Below are positions 7,274-17,142 of a stretch of 64,000 nucleotides of DNA, piece after piece; position 1 is the stretch's first letter; each line of letters starts with the position of its first letter. The stretch is from Micromonospora sp. ATCC 39149. GTDB taxonomy: Bacteria; Actinomycetota; Actinomycetes; Mycobacteriales; Micromonosporaceae. A program made the position numbers and the translations under genes. The stretch spans positions 1,109,149-1,173,148 of the forward strand of contig NZ_GG657738.1 of the NCBI RefSeq assembly GCF_000158815.1. Direction: 5' to 3'. The notes under the pieces are model-generated. The model did not search any database, had not been told where the DNA came from, and saw nothing but the letters and a program-made list of their open reading frames with translations.

Positions 7274-10066
7274 CTACTTGAGCTTGAACTGCCAGGCACC
7301 GAGGCCGTGTGAGGCGGCGTAGAGGATCCGCTTGCCCGGCACGATGGTCAGCCCGGCGACCTCGACGTTCGGCATGCCGCCGGCCGCCTTCGCCCAGGAG
7401 GTGCTGCCGTTGGCCAGCCGCAGCACACCGAAATCGGTGGAGGCGTACAGGTCGCCGGTGACGTCGTCCCGGACCAGGTCGGTGATCGGCTGGTCGCCGA
7501 AGTTGTACGACCGGTCGGTCCAGGTCGCCCCGCTGCCGGTGGCCTTCACCTCGAACGCGTGCCCGACGGTGGCCGGGGTGTTGGAGTTGAAACCGCTGTA
7601 GGAGATCCACGCCCGGGCCGGGTCAGCCGGGTCGATGTGGACGCTGGTGACAAACCGGTTCGGCGTGGTGGCGGTGTCGACGCGGGTCCAGGTCACCGCG
7701 GAGGCCGGCTCGGCGTCGGCGTTGCGGGTCACGAAGACCCGGCCGGTGCTGGTGCCCGCCCATGCGGTGGAGGTGTCCGAGTCGACCCGCTGGATGACCG
7801 AGACAGCGCCGCCGGCCCGGTCGCCCCACGCGGCGCCGGTCAGGTTGGTGGTACCCAGCGCCTCCCAGTCACCGCACTGCGCCTCGTACGTGCCGGTCCA
7901 CGAGTTGCAGATCCGGTCGGCCTCGGCCAGGCTGCGGCCGCCCAGGCCGAAGGTCTTCGTGCGGTACACCGACAGTCCGGTGCCGGCGAACATGGTGCCG
8001 CTGACCTTCGGGTCGCTGATCACCGGGGCGTAGAACAGGTTGCCGGGCTGGCCGTAGATCGGGTCGGCGGTCCAGATCCAGCTGCCGACGTCACCGTTGT
8101 TGAAGTTCACCTCGGGCGAGACGTCGAAGAAGGTGTGGAACCGGAACTCCGGCTTGCCGACATCCCAGCCGGAGGCGCCGCCGTCACCGATCATGGTGTT
8201 GACCCAGCGGCGGCGCTCGCCCTTGTTCTCCCAGGTGCCGTTGTCCTGGGTACCGCCCTGCAGCAGGTTCGCGTTGTGCGGGCTGACCGACAGACTGATG
8301 AACTGCAGCGTGTTCATGCCCTTGTTGATGCCCTCCAGCTTGGAGGGAATCCTCGCCAGCATTTGCTTGCAGCGGTCCTTCTGCGCCTGCGTGGTCAGGT
8401 TGCGGCCGGGGTTGTCGCACCAGGACGACCGGTCGACGAACTCGCCGCTGGAGCGCATGACGCCGCCGTCGTTGGCCTCGAAGAACTGGTACGGGTTACG
8501 TGGGTTGGTGATCAGCGCGTGCTGGTCGGGGTGCAGGCCGTTGGGGTGCAGCTCGTCGGTACCGTCGTAGGTCATGTCGGTGCCGCTGACCCCGGCGTCG
8601 GTGGAGAGGATGACAGCCCGCTTGTGGGCCACCGTCTCCCCGTAGATGTAGCTGCCGCCGGTGTAGACGATGTCCGGGTGCCCCTCGGGAGTGTGCACGA
8701 ACACGTCGTACCAGCACTGGCCGCCGCACTGGTCGTAGGTCGCGAATCCCGGGTCAGCCGGGTTCGAGCTGGTCAGATCGGTGAACGTCGGGCTGCCGGT
8801 GGCCACGTCGTCGCTGCGGAACAGCCGCGAGTACGGGTTGCCGATGTTGCCCTCGTAGACGTACATCCGGGTCTTGCCATCCGGCAGGGTGGTCACGTCG
8901 ATCGCCGCGCGCGTCTGGAACACCGCGGCGTTGAGCGACGGCTTAATCTGCGTCCACGTCGCCCCAGCGTCGGAGGAGCGCCACACGCCCCGGGCATAGG
9001 AGGAGGCGTAGAGGACGTTCGGGTTCTTCGGGTCGAGCTTGACGTAGCGCACACCCCGTGGCGAGCAGGAGGTGGTGTTGTTGTACTCGGCCATGCTGCC
9101 GGTGCACTCGCTGGCGTCGGCCGAGCCGTTGTGGATGAACTTCCAGCGCTTGCCACCGTCGGTGGACTTGTACAGGCCCCACTTCTCGGCGTCCGGCACC
9201 GGCCTGGTGCCCCCGGTGCAGCAGGAGCTGGACACGCCGCGCAGGGCGGTGGTGGTGGCCACGTAGAGCGTCTTGGGGTCACCGGGCTTGACGGTGATCT
9301 CGCCGATGCCCTTGCCCGCCAACACATCCTTGCCCAACGGGCCGGACCAGGTCAGGCCACCGTCGGTCGATCGGTACAGGCCGACGCCGGCGACGCAGCC
9401 GGAGCCGCAGGTGTTCGCCTCGCCGGTGCCGACGTAGATGGTCAGGCCGGTGGGGTCGTTGCGGTCAATCTTCACCGAGCCGGCGGCGTTGATGCCCAGC
9501 GGACCGCCGCGGTAGAACCACTTGGGCTCGGCGGCGAGGATGTTCAGGGTGCCCCAGACACCGCCGCCGGCCGGGGTGACGTACGCCCGGCAGCGCAGCT
9601 CGCTGCAGTCCGGGCTGATGTCGATTGAGGTGACCCTGCCGCCTGCGACGTACTCGTTGGGCACGTAGCTGAACGCGTCGCGATACTCGGTGAACGGGTA
9701 AACCGCCTCGCTCGGCCCGACGTTGGTCCACCGTTGGCCGCCGCGGAAGCGCTTCTCGGCGGCCGCGTAGGCCGCCTTGGACCGGTCGAGCTGGGCGATG
9801 GTGATCGCGTTGGCCGGATAGGCGCGCTCCAGGAACTCCTGCTGGGCGGCGCCACCGGGTCCGTCCGGCGACATGCCGTCGTTTCCGGGAGCGGCCTGCC
9901 GCAGGCGCTCTAGATGGGCGCCGAGCCTACCGGGCATTTCACCGTCGCCAATCGCGGCGGTGGCTGGCGCCTCGGCGCCAGCGAAGTGGATGCCGACAAA
10001 ACCGGTCGATGCCACCAGAGCACCGATCGCAAGGCATGCAAGGAGATGGCGACGTCTGCGCTTCAC
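7274..10066 (-). CDS. Large secreted BNR/sortilin-like beta-propeller protein
   Basis: 930 residues. N-terminal signal peptide (KRRRRHLLACLAIGALVAS), no lipobox, so probably secreted. The body contains repeated Asp-box (BNR) motifs: LYRSTDGGLTWSG, LYKSTDGGKRWKF, VWRSSDAGATWTQ. This is the architecture of VPS10/sortilin-type and GH74-type two-propeller proteins. Several cysteine pairs (ANTCGSGC, SSSCCTGG, YDQCGGQC) suggest an extracellular, disulfide-bonded protein. It lies directly upstream of, and on the same strand as, a carbohydrate importer. That fits a polysaccharide-acting role, but I cannot show catalytic residues. Confidence 0.75.
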   Translation of the reverse strand: MKRRRRHLLACLAIGALVASTGFVGIHFAGAEAPATAAIGDGEMPGRLGAHLERLRQAAPGNDGMSPDGPGGAAQQEFLERAYPANAITIAQLDRSKAAYAAAEKRFRGGQRWTNVGPSEAVYPFTEYRDAFSYVPNEYVAGGRVTSIDISPDCSELRCRAYVTPAGGGVWGTLNILAAEPKWFYRGGPLGINAAGSVKIDRNDPTGLTIYVGTGEANTCGSGCVAGVGLYRSTDGGLTWSGPLGKDVLAGKGIGEITVKPGDPKTLYVATTTALRGVSSSCCTGGTRPVPDAEKWGLYKSTDGGKRWKFIHNGSADASECTGSMAEYNNTTSCSPRGVRYVKLDPKNPNVLYASSYARGVWRSSDAGATWTQIKPSLNAAVFQTRAAIDVTTLPDGKTRMYVYEGNIGNPYSRLFRSDDVATGSPTFTDLTSSNPADPGFATYDQCGGQCWYDVFVHTPEGHPDIVYTGGSYIYGETVAHKRAVILSTDAGVSGTDMTYDGTDELHPNGLHPDQHALITNPRNPYQFFEANDGGVMRSSGEFVDRSSWCDNPGRNLTTQAQKDRCKQMLARIPSKLEGINKGMNTLQFISLSVSPHNANLLQGGTQDNGTWENKGERRRWVNTMIGDGGASGWDVGKPEFRFHTFFDVSPEVNFNNGDVGSWIWTADPIYGQPGNLFYAPVISDPKVSGTMFAGTGLSVYRTKTFGLGGRSLAEADRICNSWTGTYEAQCGDWEALGTTNLTGAAWGDRAGGAVSVIQRVDSDTSTAWAGTSTGRVFVTRNADAEPASAVTWTRVDTATTPNRFVTSVHIDPADPARAWISYSGFNSNTPATVGHAFEVKATGSGATWTDRSYNFGDQPITDLVRDDVTGDLYASTDFGVLRLANGSTSWAKAAGGMPNVEVAGLTIVPGKRILYAASHGLGAWQFKLK

Positions 10067-10791
10067 GAGGGTCCCTCCGCCGAAGGCGTCGCCGCAGCGC
10101 GGTGCCTGGATTGGCGACCGTCGCGGCAGCGTCCACGCAGGAGGATGTCAGAGATCAGGATCGGGGACAATCCCACAAGCGCATCGAAGTCCGCGCGGGG
10201 GCCCGCACGCCTGACCACAAGCAGCCCACCGACGGCCGCCTTGCGGCCGACAACCGCGCCCACAGCACGCTCTTCGATCGTCGTTGAGTCACCTCACTCG
10301 ATCCCTTTGGTGCGGCACCCAGGCCAACAGCCCGGAATGGCGAGTCGGACTGGCGGTGGATCGGCGTCGGCACCCTCGCTCTGGCCCTGTTCGGTGGCCC
10401 GGGCCCGGTCGTCGCGGCACTGGTGCCGCCCGTCCTTTTGGCGTCCTCCCGCAGGCTGGCGGCACAGCGCAGGTCGCGTGATTGCCGCTACCCCAGCTCA
10501 GGGGCGGGGCGGAGCCGGCCGGTCGCGCGTCACCCGGCAGGTGGGCGGTCGTTGAGGCTGGTGGATCGAGGGTCAGCTCTTTAGGCCGGTCAATGACGCC
10601 GCGCTGGCGGGGGCCTGATCCGGAAGCGGGGCTGATCACCACGCTGCGGCGGCCACGTCGGCGGCTACCGGCGGCTGGCTGACCGTCACCCCGGGTCCCG
10701 GGTCAGCCGGACCATCGACACACCCTGCACCGCCTCTCAGAACGGCGCGGCAGGCGACCCGGCGGCCGCTCCTTCAGCGAGGAGAACCAGG
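10067..10791. other. Gene-poor stretch
   Basis: No gene I can defend. One plus-strand frame at about 10345-10470 reads as a short membrane-like segment (RWIGVGTLALALFGGPGPVV). It could be the tail of a decayed secretion-type protein, but there is too little to name it. The upstream region of the beta-propeller gene (10067-10290) must hold its promoter; I see no clear -10/-35. Confidence 0.4.
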
Positions 10792-11093
10792 ATGACCACA
10801 CCTGAAGCGACGTCGACGTCCACACCGCCAACACCCTCCTGCGAACCTTGGACCTGCCCCTGCTGCCCCACTGCTGGCAGGTCCGCCTCGTCCTACCCCT
10901 GCTCACCGAGGTCACCGCGACCACCCGCAAGGACGCCTTCCAAGCCGCCGAAGCCACCGTCGAAGCCGCCCTCAACGCCGAACTCGCCGGGCGGATCGAG
11001 TGGGACGAGTGCGAACGCGAAACCGCCGACGCTGGCGGCTTCGGCCCGACGCCGTCCAAGAACCTCGCCCATGGTCGGCACCTCGCCCGGTAG
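10792..11093 (+). pseudogene. Small conserved-looking hypothetical protein with N-terminal frameshift
   Basis: A strong ribosome-binding site (gaggagaaccagg) precedes the ATG at 10792, but that frame is low-complexity after about ten codons. The frame that looks protein-like joins at about 10815 and runs to 11093: DVDVHTANTLLRTLDLPLLP, then HCWQVRLVLPLLTEVTATTR and RIEWDECERETADAGGF. A one-base indel near 10810 would unite start and body into a protein of about 100 residues. I do not recognise the family. The setting among mobile-element remnants hints at an element-borne gene. Confidence 0.4.
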
Positions 11094-11294
11094 CGGTCGC
11101 TCCCGGTGGGCGTCTGTTCGCGACGTAAGCGCCGGTGGCGCCCAACCGAGTCGCCCTCGGTGCCCATCAACCGCCAGCCGCGATCACGGGACGGGTGCTC
11201 CCCGCGCTGTCCATGACTTCCTCGTGGGTGCTCTCGTTGGCGCCGTACAGGTGGCAGGCGGCGCTGACGTTGGGCGACGCGCCTGGCACGACTC

Positions 11295-12755
11295 GTGCAA
11301 GGCGTTCGTGTGATCCCCCGGACCGGCGTACGACCTTTGGTGGCGGTGTGCGTGACCTTCGCCGCTGCCTCCCTGATCGCCGTGCCGGTGACCCTCGATC
11401 TCGGCTGGGACGAGGTTGTCTACGTGAGCCAGCACGGCACCCGAGCGCCGGCGGCGTTCATGAGCGCTCCCCGCGCCCGCGGCGTGACCCTGCTCGTGTG
11501 GCCGGTCGCCTCGTGGCTCGACTCCACAGTCGTGCTCCGGTTGTTCCTCACCGTCACCGCCGCGGTGTCGCTCGGGCTCGCGTTCTGGGTGTGGTCCCGA
11601 GTAACGCACCGCTCTGGCAGCGCCGCGCTGGCGGCCGGCCTGTACGCGAGCCTGTGGATCGCCCTGTTCTACGCCAACGCGGCGATGCCTAACCACTACA
11701 CCGCCATGGCGGCGGTCGCTGCGGTCGGGTGTTTCCTGATCGCCGAAAGCGAACGGGCCGCGCTCGGGGCGTACCTCGGGCTGGTCGCGGCGCTCGCGGT
11801 GGCCGCGTTGATGCGTCCGGCCGACGCCTTCTGGCTCGGACTCCCCCTGATCGGCGTGACGCTCGCCGTGCGGGCGTTTCGGCGGTGGCGGCTGGCCGCG
11901 GCGGTGGTCGTGGGCCTCGCGGCAGGCGGCGTGCCGTGGGCGGTCGAGGCCGAGCTGCGGTACGGCGGGATCCTGGAACGCATCCAGCAGGCCGGCCACG
12001 TGCAGGGCGGAACAAGCCTCCAGTTCTCGCTGTGGCACGTGATCAGCACCCTGGACGGGCCGGTCCTCTGCCGGCCGTGCGACAGTCCGCTGCGCTGGCC
12101 GGCCGCACTGTGGTGGGGTGCGTTGGTGGTGCTGGTGCCCCTCGGCGTCCGGGTGGCCCGCCGGGCAGGCACGGCGTCGACGGCATGGCTACCCCTGCTG
12201 GTCGCCGCCTCGATGGCCGTTCCCTACCTGTTCCTGATCAGCTACTCGGCACCCCGATTCCTGCTCCCGACCTACGCGTTGGCACTCGTCCCCGCCGCGT
12301 CCGGCCTCGCCGCACTGCTCGCCGCGGCCTCCGGCAGCTGGCGGCGATGGCTCGCCGCCCTGGTCGCGGTGGGCTTCGCCGGCCACCTCGTCATCCAGGC
12401 CGGCATCCTCCGTCATGTCGTGTCGCAGCAGCTCAGGGGCCGCGAAGACTGGATGAGCATTGCGCGAGCGTTGCGATCGAACGGTGTGCGTCCGCCGTGC
12501 GTGATCTCCGGCCACGAGGCCATCCCCGTCGCCTACTACACGGGGTGCCGGGCCCTGGAGGACCGAGGAAACAACCGCAACGCGAGCACCGCGGAACTGC
12601 GGGAGGCCGCTGCGACCGGGCCCTTCGCCCTGCTCACCAAGGAGACCGCCCCGCCCGACTGGGCCGAGGACTGGCATCGAGTACCGGTACGAGACCTCAG
12701 CAGCTCCGGGTGGACGCTGTACCTGCCGAAGCGGGCGCCGGGTTCACCGAACTGA
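11295..12755 (+). CDS. Membrane glycosyltransferase-like protein, PMT/GT39 (ArnT) superfamily
   Basis: 486 residues with about 10-11 membrane helices. An acidic pair in the first extracytoplasmic loop (LGWDEVVYV, about residue 37) matches the catalytic DE position of GT-C enzymes that use polyprenyl-phosphate sugars. The C-terminus is a soluble domain (REDWMSIARALRSNGVRPPC, then SGHEAIPVAYYTGCRALED). A GTG at 11295 opens the frame; a second in-frame GTG at 11310 is equally possible. It stands alone between remnants. The specific donor and acceptor are unknown. Confidence 0.65.
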   Translation: MQGVRVIPRTGVRPLVAVCVTFAAASLIAVPVTLDLGWDEVVYVSQHGTRAPAAFMSAPRARGVTLLVWPVASWLDSTVVLRLFLTVTAAVSLGLAFWVWSRVTHRSGSAALAAGLYASLWIALFYANAAMPNHYTAMAAVAAVGCFLIAESERAALGAYLGLVAALAVAALMRPADAFWLGLPLIGVTLAVRAFRRWRLAAAVVVGLAAGGVPWAVEAELRYGGILERIQQAGHVQGGTSLQFSLWHVISTLDGPVLCRPCDSPLRWPAALWWGALVVLVPLGVRVARRAGTASTAWLPLLVAASMAVPYLFLISYSAPRFLLPTYALALVPAASGLAALLAAASGSWRRWLAALVAVGFAGHLVIQAGILRHVVSQQLRGREDWMSIARALRSNGVRPPCVISGHEAIPVAYYTGCRALEDRGNNRNASTAELREAAATGPFALLTKETAPPDWAEDWHRVPVRDLSSSGWTLYLPKRAPGSPN

Positions 12756-12954
12756 CCACCGCCCGAACGCGCACCGCGCGTGGTCTGCGGCAGATCCGCG
12801 CACGCGTAAGCCGGTGAGTGATCGGCGGGTGGCGAACTTCTTCCAAAATCTCTCGGACAACGTGTCGAAGTGGGGTCCCGCCGTTCGAGCTACAAGTCGG
12901 AGGCCGGCAAGCGGCCCGTTCTGTGGCAGATCACCATGCCATCGAGTGCGTACC

Positions 12955-13392
12955 TACCCGTCACGGCGCCTGGCCAGGCAGATCCTGGACGACGGCGGAA
13001 CCTGTTGACCGCCGGTCTGGTCGCCGGACCGCTGTACGTCGTGGTGTCCCTGATCGAGGTCATGGTCAGAGACGACTTCGATCCCTCCCGACACGCATGC
13101 ACCGGAGGTGGTACCGGTGAGCTGGCACGGAGTCCTGCACTTCGTCGTCGGCGGCATCGGCTTCCTCGGCCTGTTCGGGGCGTACCAGTTCGTCGGGCGC
13201 CGCCTGCGCCGGGAGAACCGTCCACGGATGGCGGTTTTCTCGCACGTCTCCGGGATCCTGTTCCCGGTCATGTTCATCGCGATGGCCGCCACCGGTGGGG
13301 CCTCCTGGGCGCTGCTGGCCTTCACGGCCGCTGTCGTCCTCGCCTCTGCCTGGCTGTCGACGATCCTTGCTCACTACCGTCATTCCCTGTGA
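12955..13392 (+). pseudogene. DUF998 membrane protein with internal deletion and frameshift
   Basis: The N-terminal part of a DUF998 protein (LLTAGLVAGPLYVVVSLIEV, then RDDFDPSRHA) reads from about 12960 to 13098. The frame then breaks, and the last about 90 residues (VSWHGVLHFVVGGIGFLGLF to the stop at 13392) follow in another frame. In intact homologues about 90 residues with two or three helices separate FDxxRH from VSWHGVLHF. Their loss points to a deletion rather than a sequencing error alone. Confidence 0.6.
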
Positions 13393-13404
13393 TAGGAGAG
13401 ATCA

Positions 13405-13640
13405 CATGCGTTACCTCACGTTGCTCCGGTAGGCACTCCACTACGCCTCCGCCACCTGAGCTGATGGATGCGATCATGACTTTGGGGCAGGATGCCACTC
13501 AGGCCGGTGCCCTCGGACACCGCAGGCCTGGCTCCCAGCGCGAGCGGGGCCCGGCTCAGCCTCGTCGGGAGCGAACTTACGACTGTCGACGGGCCGTTCG
13601 CGGAGTCGAAAGAAGTCACCGGTCGAGGTTCCCTACGCCG
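13405..13640 (+). pseudogene. YciI/DGPF-domain protein remnant
   Basis: ggagagatcac followed by ATG (13405) gives MRYLTLLR and an immediate stop. Other frames then give PELMDAIMTLGQDATQAG and TAGLAPSASGARLSLVG, SELTTVDGPFAESKEVTG. This is the YciI-like/DGPF family (DGPFAESKE is the hallmark). At least three frame changes are needed and the C-terminal third is missing, so it is dead. Small YciI-like genes often accompany ECF sigma factors; none is seen here. Confidence 0.6.
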
Positions 13641-13736
13641 GAGTCGGCAAGTGCCCCACACCGCGCTACCCCAGCCGGCCCGCAGCCTGAAAATGCCCCC
13701 TCTGCCACCAACTCGTCCCAGCCCAACAAAGCACTA

Positions 13737-16283
13737 TTAGTCGTACGCGATGGCCCGCAGGACGTCCGTGCGGGCGGCCCGGACGGCCGGTAGCGCCGCG
13801 GCCAGCACGCCGATCACCACGCCCGATGCCAGGTACGCGGCGAGGAGGGCCCATGGCAACGCCAGCTCGGTGATGCCTTCGCCGCGCAGCGCTCGCGCGA
13901 CCGCAGCGCCGAGTCCCGTCCCGACGGCGATGCCGAGCAGCGTGCCGAAGATGGAGATCGCCATTGCCTCCACAGCGACCATCCGTACCGTCTGGCCGCG
14001 GCTGAGACCGACCGCGCGCAGCAGGCCGAGTTCCCGGGTTCGTTCGAGCACCGACAGGGCCAGTGTGTTGACCACGCCGAACGCCGCGATCAGCATGGCG
14101 ATGCCGAGCAGAACCTGCAGCAGCACCAGAACGGTGCCGAAGACGCCGGTGACGTTGTCGACGAACCCGTCGGGGTCGGTGACCACCGTTTCGGGACTGT
14201 CTGCCAGCAGCGCGCTCACCCGAGCGTGTACGTCGGCCTCGGACGCGCCGGGCGCCAGCCGAACCAGTCCGGTGGAGGGCTGCTGCCGGGAAAGGTCAGG
14301 CACCACCGAGGCCGGCATGAGCCAGCCGCTGGACCAGTCGCTGCGGTAGGTGCCGGCGAGGGTGAAGGTGCGACTGCGGCCCCTGGCGAACGAGATCTCC
14401 ACCGGGGAGCCGATCTGCAAACCGAGGTCAGCGGCGGTGTCGGAGTCCGTGAGGATCTCGTCGGGCTCGAGGGGCCCGAGAGTGCCGGCCACATGTTCGA
14501 CCTTGATAGTCGACCGCCAGGCCGCGATGTCGTCGACCGCGACGATGCCGGTCCGGCCACGGGGTGTCATGGCGACGTCGTCGTAGATGCCGGCAACGGC
14601 CGCGACGCCCGGCACTGCCCGGATCCGGTCGAGGATTGCCGGGTCGAAGGTCTGCGGGCGCTCGGTGCTCGTCGGTTCGGTGAGGATGAGGTCGGCCCGG
14701 AAGTGGTCGGCACCCGTGCGCCGCAGGCTCACGGTGGCCGAGGTGAGCACGATGCCCACTGCGGTGACCACGGCGACGCCGACCATCAGCGCCGCCGCGG
14801 TGCTCGCGGTGCGGCGCGGATTGCGGCCGGCGTTGAGCCGTCCCAGCCGTCCGGGCGCCGACCAGGCGAACAAGCGGCCGATCAGAGTCACCGTGGGCCG
14901 GGCGATGAACGGGGTGAGCAGCGCCGCTCCGACGAAGCTCGCCAGGACGCCGCCGAGGACGGTGCCCAGAGCGATGTCGTCGGTGCCGTCGGCGAACGCG
15001 AGGACGAGCAGGGCGACGCCGACGGCGCCGATCACGCTCCCGGTCACGGTCAGCTTGGTGAGCGGCCGATCGGATGCGGACATCTCACGCAACGCCGCCA
15101 CCGGTGGGATGCGGGACGCCCGTAACGCAGGTCCAATGGCCGCGACGACGGTGACCGCCGCGCCGAGCGCGATGGAGGTGAGCACCGCGAGCGGCGGCAC
15201 GGTCACCGCACCAAGGCCCAGATCGCCCATGGCGGTGTCCCTGGCCAGCCGGGGCAGTGATACGGCGATGCCCACGCCGAGGGCGGCCCCGGCCGCCGAG
15301 GCGGCGAGCCCGACCAGTGCCGCCTCCACCAGCACTGAGCCGATCAACTGTCGGCGGCGCGCGCCCAGCGCCCGCAGCAGGGCAAGTTCCCGTGTCCGCT
15401 GGGCGAGCAGGATCGAGAACGTGTTGAGAATCAGGAAGACGCCCACGAACAGGGCGATCCCGGCCACGGCCAGCAGGATCTGGGTGATGGCGGCCAAGTC
15501 CTCCCGCGCCGACTCGGACTGGGCCGCGCGCAGTTCGTCGCCGGTACGCACGACGACGTCGTCGCCCAGCGCGCCGCGGAGCCGATCCCGCAGGACCTCG
15601 GGGGTGACGCCGGGTTCGGCCCGGACATCCACCGCGGAGTACACATCCGGTCGGCCGAGCATGAGTTCGGCCGCGACCGACTCGTGAAAGGCGATTTCGT
15701 GGGCGCCGCTTACGCTGTCCCGGTCACCGTGGTAGCCGATGACGCCGACCACGGCGAACGTCTGCTTCGGACGCTGGGTGAGCACCCCCACCCGGTCGCC
15801 GAGCTGCGCGTCGGCGGCCAGGGCGAGCGCCGCGTTGATCGCGATCTCGCCGGGCGCGGCCGGTGCGCGGCCGGCCCGCAGCCGGACCGAGCCGCGCTCA
15901 CCGGTCCAGTTGGTGCCCAGCCGGGGCCGGTTGAAGCTGGTCCGGACCACCCTGCCATCGGCACCGACCAGCCGGGCCCCATCCTCGCTTACCACGCCGG
16001 TCGCCGTGGCCACGCCCCCGACCGCGGCGACCCGTTGGACCAGGTCGGCCGGCACCGGCGTGGTGGCGGAATCCTCGCCGATTCCGGGCAGCACCTGTTT
16101 CGCCGTCACCTGAACCTCGGTGTCGGAGTGCAGGCCGGCGTACAGGCCACGCAGCGACGCGTTGAGGGTGTCGGTGACCACGAGGGTCGCCGACATGAAC
16201 GTCACGCCCAGGACGACCGCCAGCGCCGATAGCAGCAGCCGGAGCCGGCGCGAGCGCAGGCCGGCGAGGGTCACCCGGATCAT
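13737..16283 (-). CDS. ABC transporter permease, FtsX/MacB type (fused double-domain)
   Basis: 848 residues. Two FtsX-like membrane cores are separated by a large extracytoplasmic domain. The first helix is at residues about 12-35 (LLLSALAVVLGVTFMSATLV). The first core carries FLILNTFSILLAQRTRELAL and the last core FGVVNTLALSVLERTRELGL, both the classic MacB/FtsX motif (L.QRTRELALLRALG). Such proteins couple ATP hydrolysis to mechanical work on periplasmic or cell-wall partners, or export peptides and antibiotics. It overlaps the ATPase gene by ATGA at 16280-16283, and a two-component system is divergently transcribed next door, a common pairing for stress-induced exporters. Confidence 0.9.
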   Translation of the reverse strand: MIRVTLAGLRSRRLRLLLSALAVVLGVTFMSATLVVTDTLNASLRGLYAGLHSDTEVQVTAKQVLPGIGEDSATTPVPADLVQRVAAVGGVATATGVVSEDGARLVGADGRVVRTSFNRPRLGTNWTGERGSVRLRAGRAPAAPGEIAINAALALAADAQLGDRVGVLTQRPKQTFAVVGVIGYHGDRDSVSGAHEIAFHESVAAELMLGRPDVYSAVDVRAEPGVTPEVLRDRLRGALGDDVVVRTGDELRAAQSESAREDLAAITQILLAVAGIALFVGVFLILNTFSILLAQRTRELALLRALGARRRQLIGSVLVEAALVGLAASAAGAALGVGIAVSLPRLARDTAMGDLGLGAVTVPPLAVLTSIALGAAVTVVAAIGPALRASRIPPVAALREMSASDRPLTKLTVTGSVIGAVGVALLVLAFADGTDDIALGTVLGGVLASFVGAALLTPFIARPTVTLIGRLFAWSAPGRLGRLNAGRNPRRTASTAAALMVGVAVVTAVGIVLTSATVSLRRTGADHFRADLILTEPTSTERPQTFDPAILDRIRAVPGVAAVAGIYDDVAMTPRGRTGIVAVDDIAAWRSTIKVEHVAGTLGPLEPDEILTDSDTAADLGLQIGSPVEISFARGRSRTFTLAGTYRSDWSSGWLMPASVVPDLSRQQPSTGLVRLAPGASEADVHARVSALLADSPETVVTDPDGFVDNVTGVFGTVLVLLQVLLGIAMLIAAFGVVNTLALSVLERTRELGLLRAVGLSRGQTVRMVAVEAMAISIFGTLLGIAVGTGLGAAVARALRGEGITELALPWALLAAYLASGVVIGVLAAALPAVRAARTDVLRAIAYD

Positions 16284-17032
16284 CGGGCCGCTCCCCGGGT
16301 GTCCAGGCGCTTCATCGTCTCCAGTACGGCGTCGGTGGTCGGCGCGGGCAGGTCCTCGACGACCGTGCCGTCGAGGAGGAACACCACCCGGTCTGCGTAC
16401 GCGGCGGCAGCGGGGTCGTGGGTGACCATCACGATCGTCCGGCCGAATTCGCGGACCGACCGGCTGAGGAAGCCGAGCACCTCGGTGCCGGAGCGGGAGT
16501 CGAGGTTGCCGGTGGGCTCGTCGGCGAAGACGACCTCCGGCCGGGTGATCAGGGCCCGGGCGCAGGCGACGCGTTGCTGCTGGCCGCCGGAGAGCTCGGC
16601 TGGCCGGTGGCCGAGACGGTCACGCAGGCCGATCGTGTCCACCACGGTGTCGAACCAGTCCGGCTCAGGTTTGCGGCCGGCGATCGCGAGGGGGAGCAGG
16701 ATGTTCTCCCGGGCGGTGAGCGTGGGCACCAGGTTGAATTGCTGAAAGATGAACCCGATCCGCTCCCGGCGCAGACGGGTCAGCTCGGCGTCGCGCAGCC
16801 CACTGACCCGGGTGTCACCGACGCGTGTCTCGCCGCTCGTCACCGCGTCGAGCCCGGCCAGGCAGTGCATCAGCGTCGACTTGCCGGACCCGGACGGGCC
16901 CATCACGGCCGTGAGCTGGCCGCGCGCCAATGCCACGCTGACGTCCCGCAGCGCGATCACCTCGGCGGCACCGGTGCCGTACACCTTCCACACGTTCTCG
17001 GCCCGCACGGCCGGTTCGCCTTTTGTCGTCAC
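16280..17032 (-). CDS. ABC transporter ATPase, MacB/LolD type
   Basis: About 250 residues. Walker A GPSGSGKST (45-53), signature LSGGQQQRVACARAL and Walker B VVFADEPTGNLD are complete. ADEPTGNLD is typical of the MacB/LolD subfamily that works with FtsX-like permeases. A TTG at 17044 and a GTG at 17032 are both possible starts; I prefer the GTG. It is coupled to the permease by ATGA. Confidence 0.92.
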   Translation of the reverse strand: MTTKGEPAVRAENVWKVYGTGAAEVIALRDVSVALARGQLTAVMGPSGSGKSTLMHCLAGLDAVTSGETRVGDTRVSGLRDAELTRLRRERIGFIFQQFNLVPTLTARENILLPLAIAGRKPEPDWFDTVVDTIGLRDRLGHRPAELSGGQQQRVACARALITRPEVVFADEPTGNLDSRSGTEVLGFLSRSVREFGRTIVMVTHDPAAAAYADRVVFLLDGTVVEDLPAPTTDAVLETMKRLDTRGAAR

Positions 17033-17142
17033 GCCCTCAGCCAAGCGGCCGTCCGCGCCGCCCGCACTGTCCCCAGCTGGGGTCCCGAAGGTGTAGCCAG
17101 CTATACCGTGCCGCCGGCCCCGCGCCGGTAGCGTGGGCCGAC

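Noticed and set aside
7559..9628. 689-codon plus-strand open frame inside the beta-propeller gene
   Set aside because: It has Val/Gly/Arg-rich shadow composition and no ribosome-binding site, while the minus-strand protein has a signal peptide and BNR motifs.
10345..10470. Short membrane-like frame suggestive of a TadB/type II secretion protein
   Set aside because: Only about 40 residues of general hydrophobic character, with no diagnostic motif.
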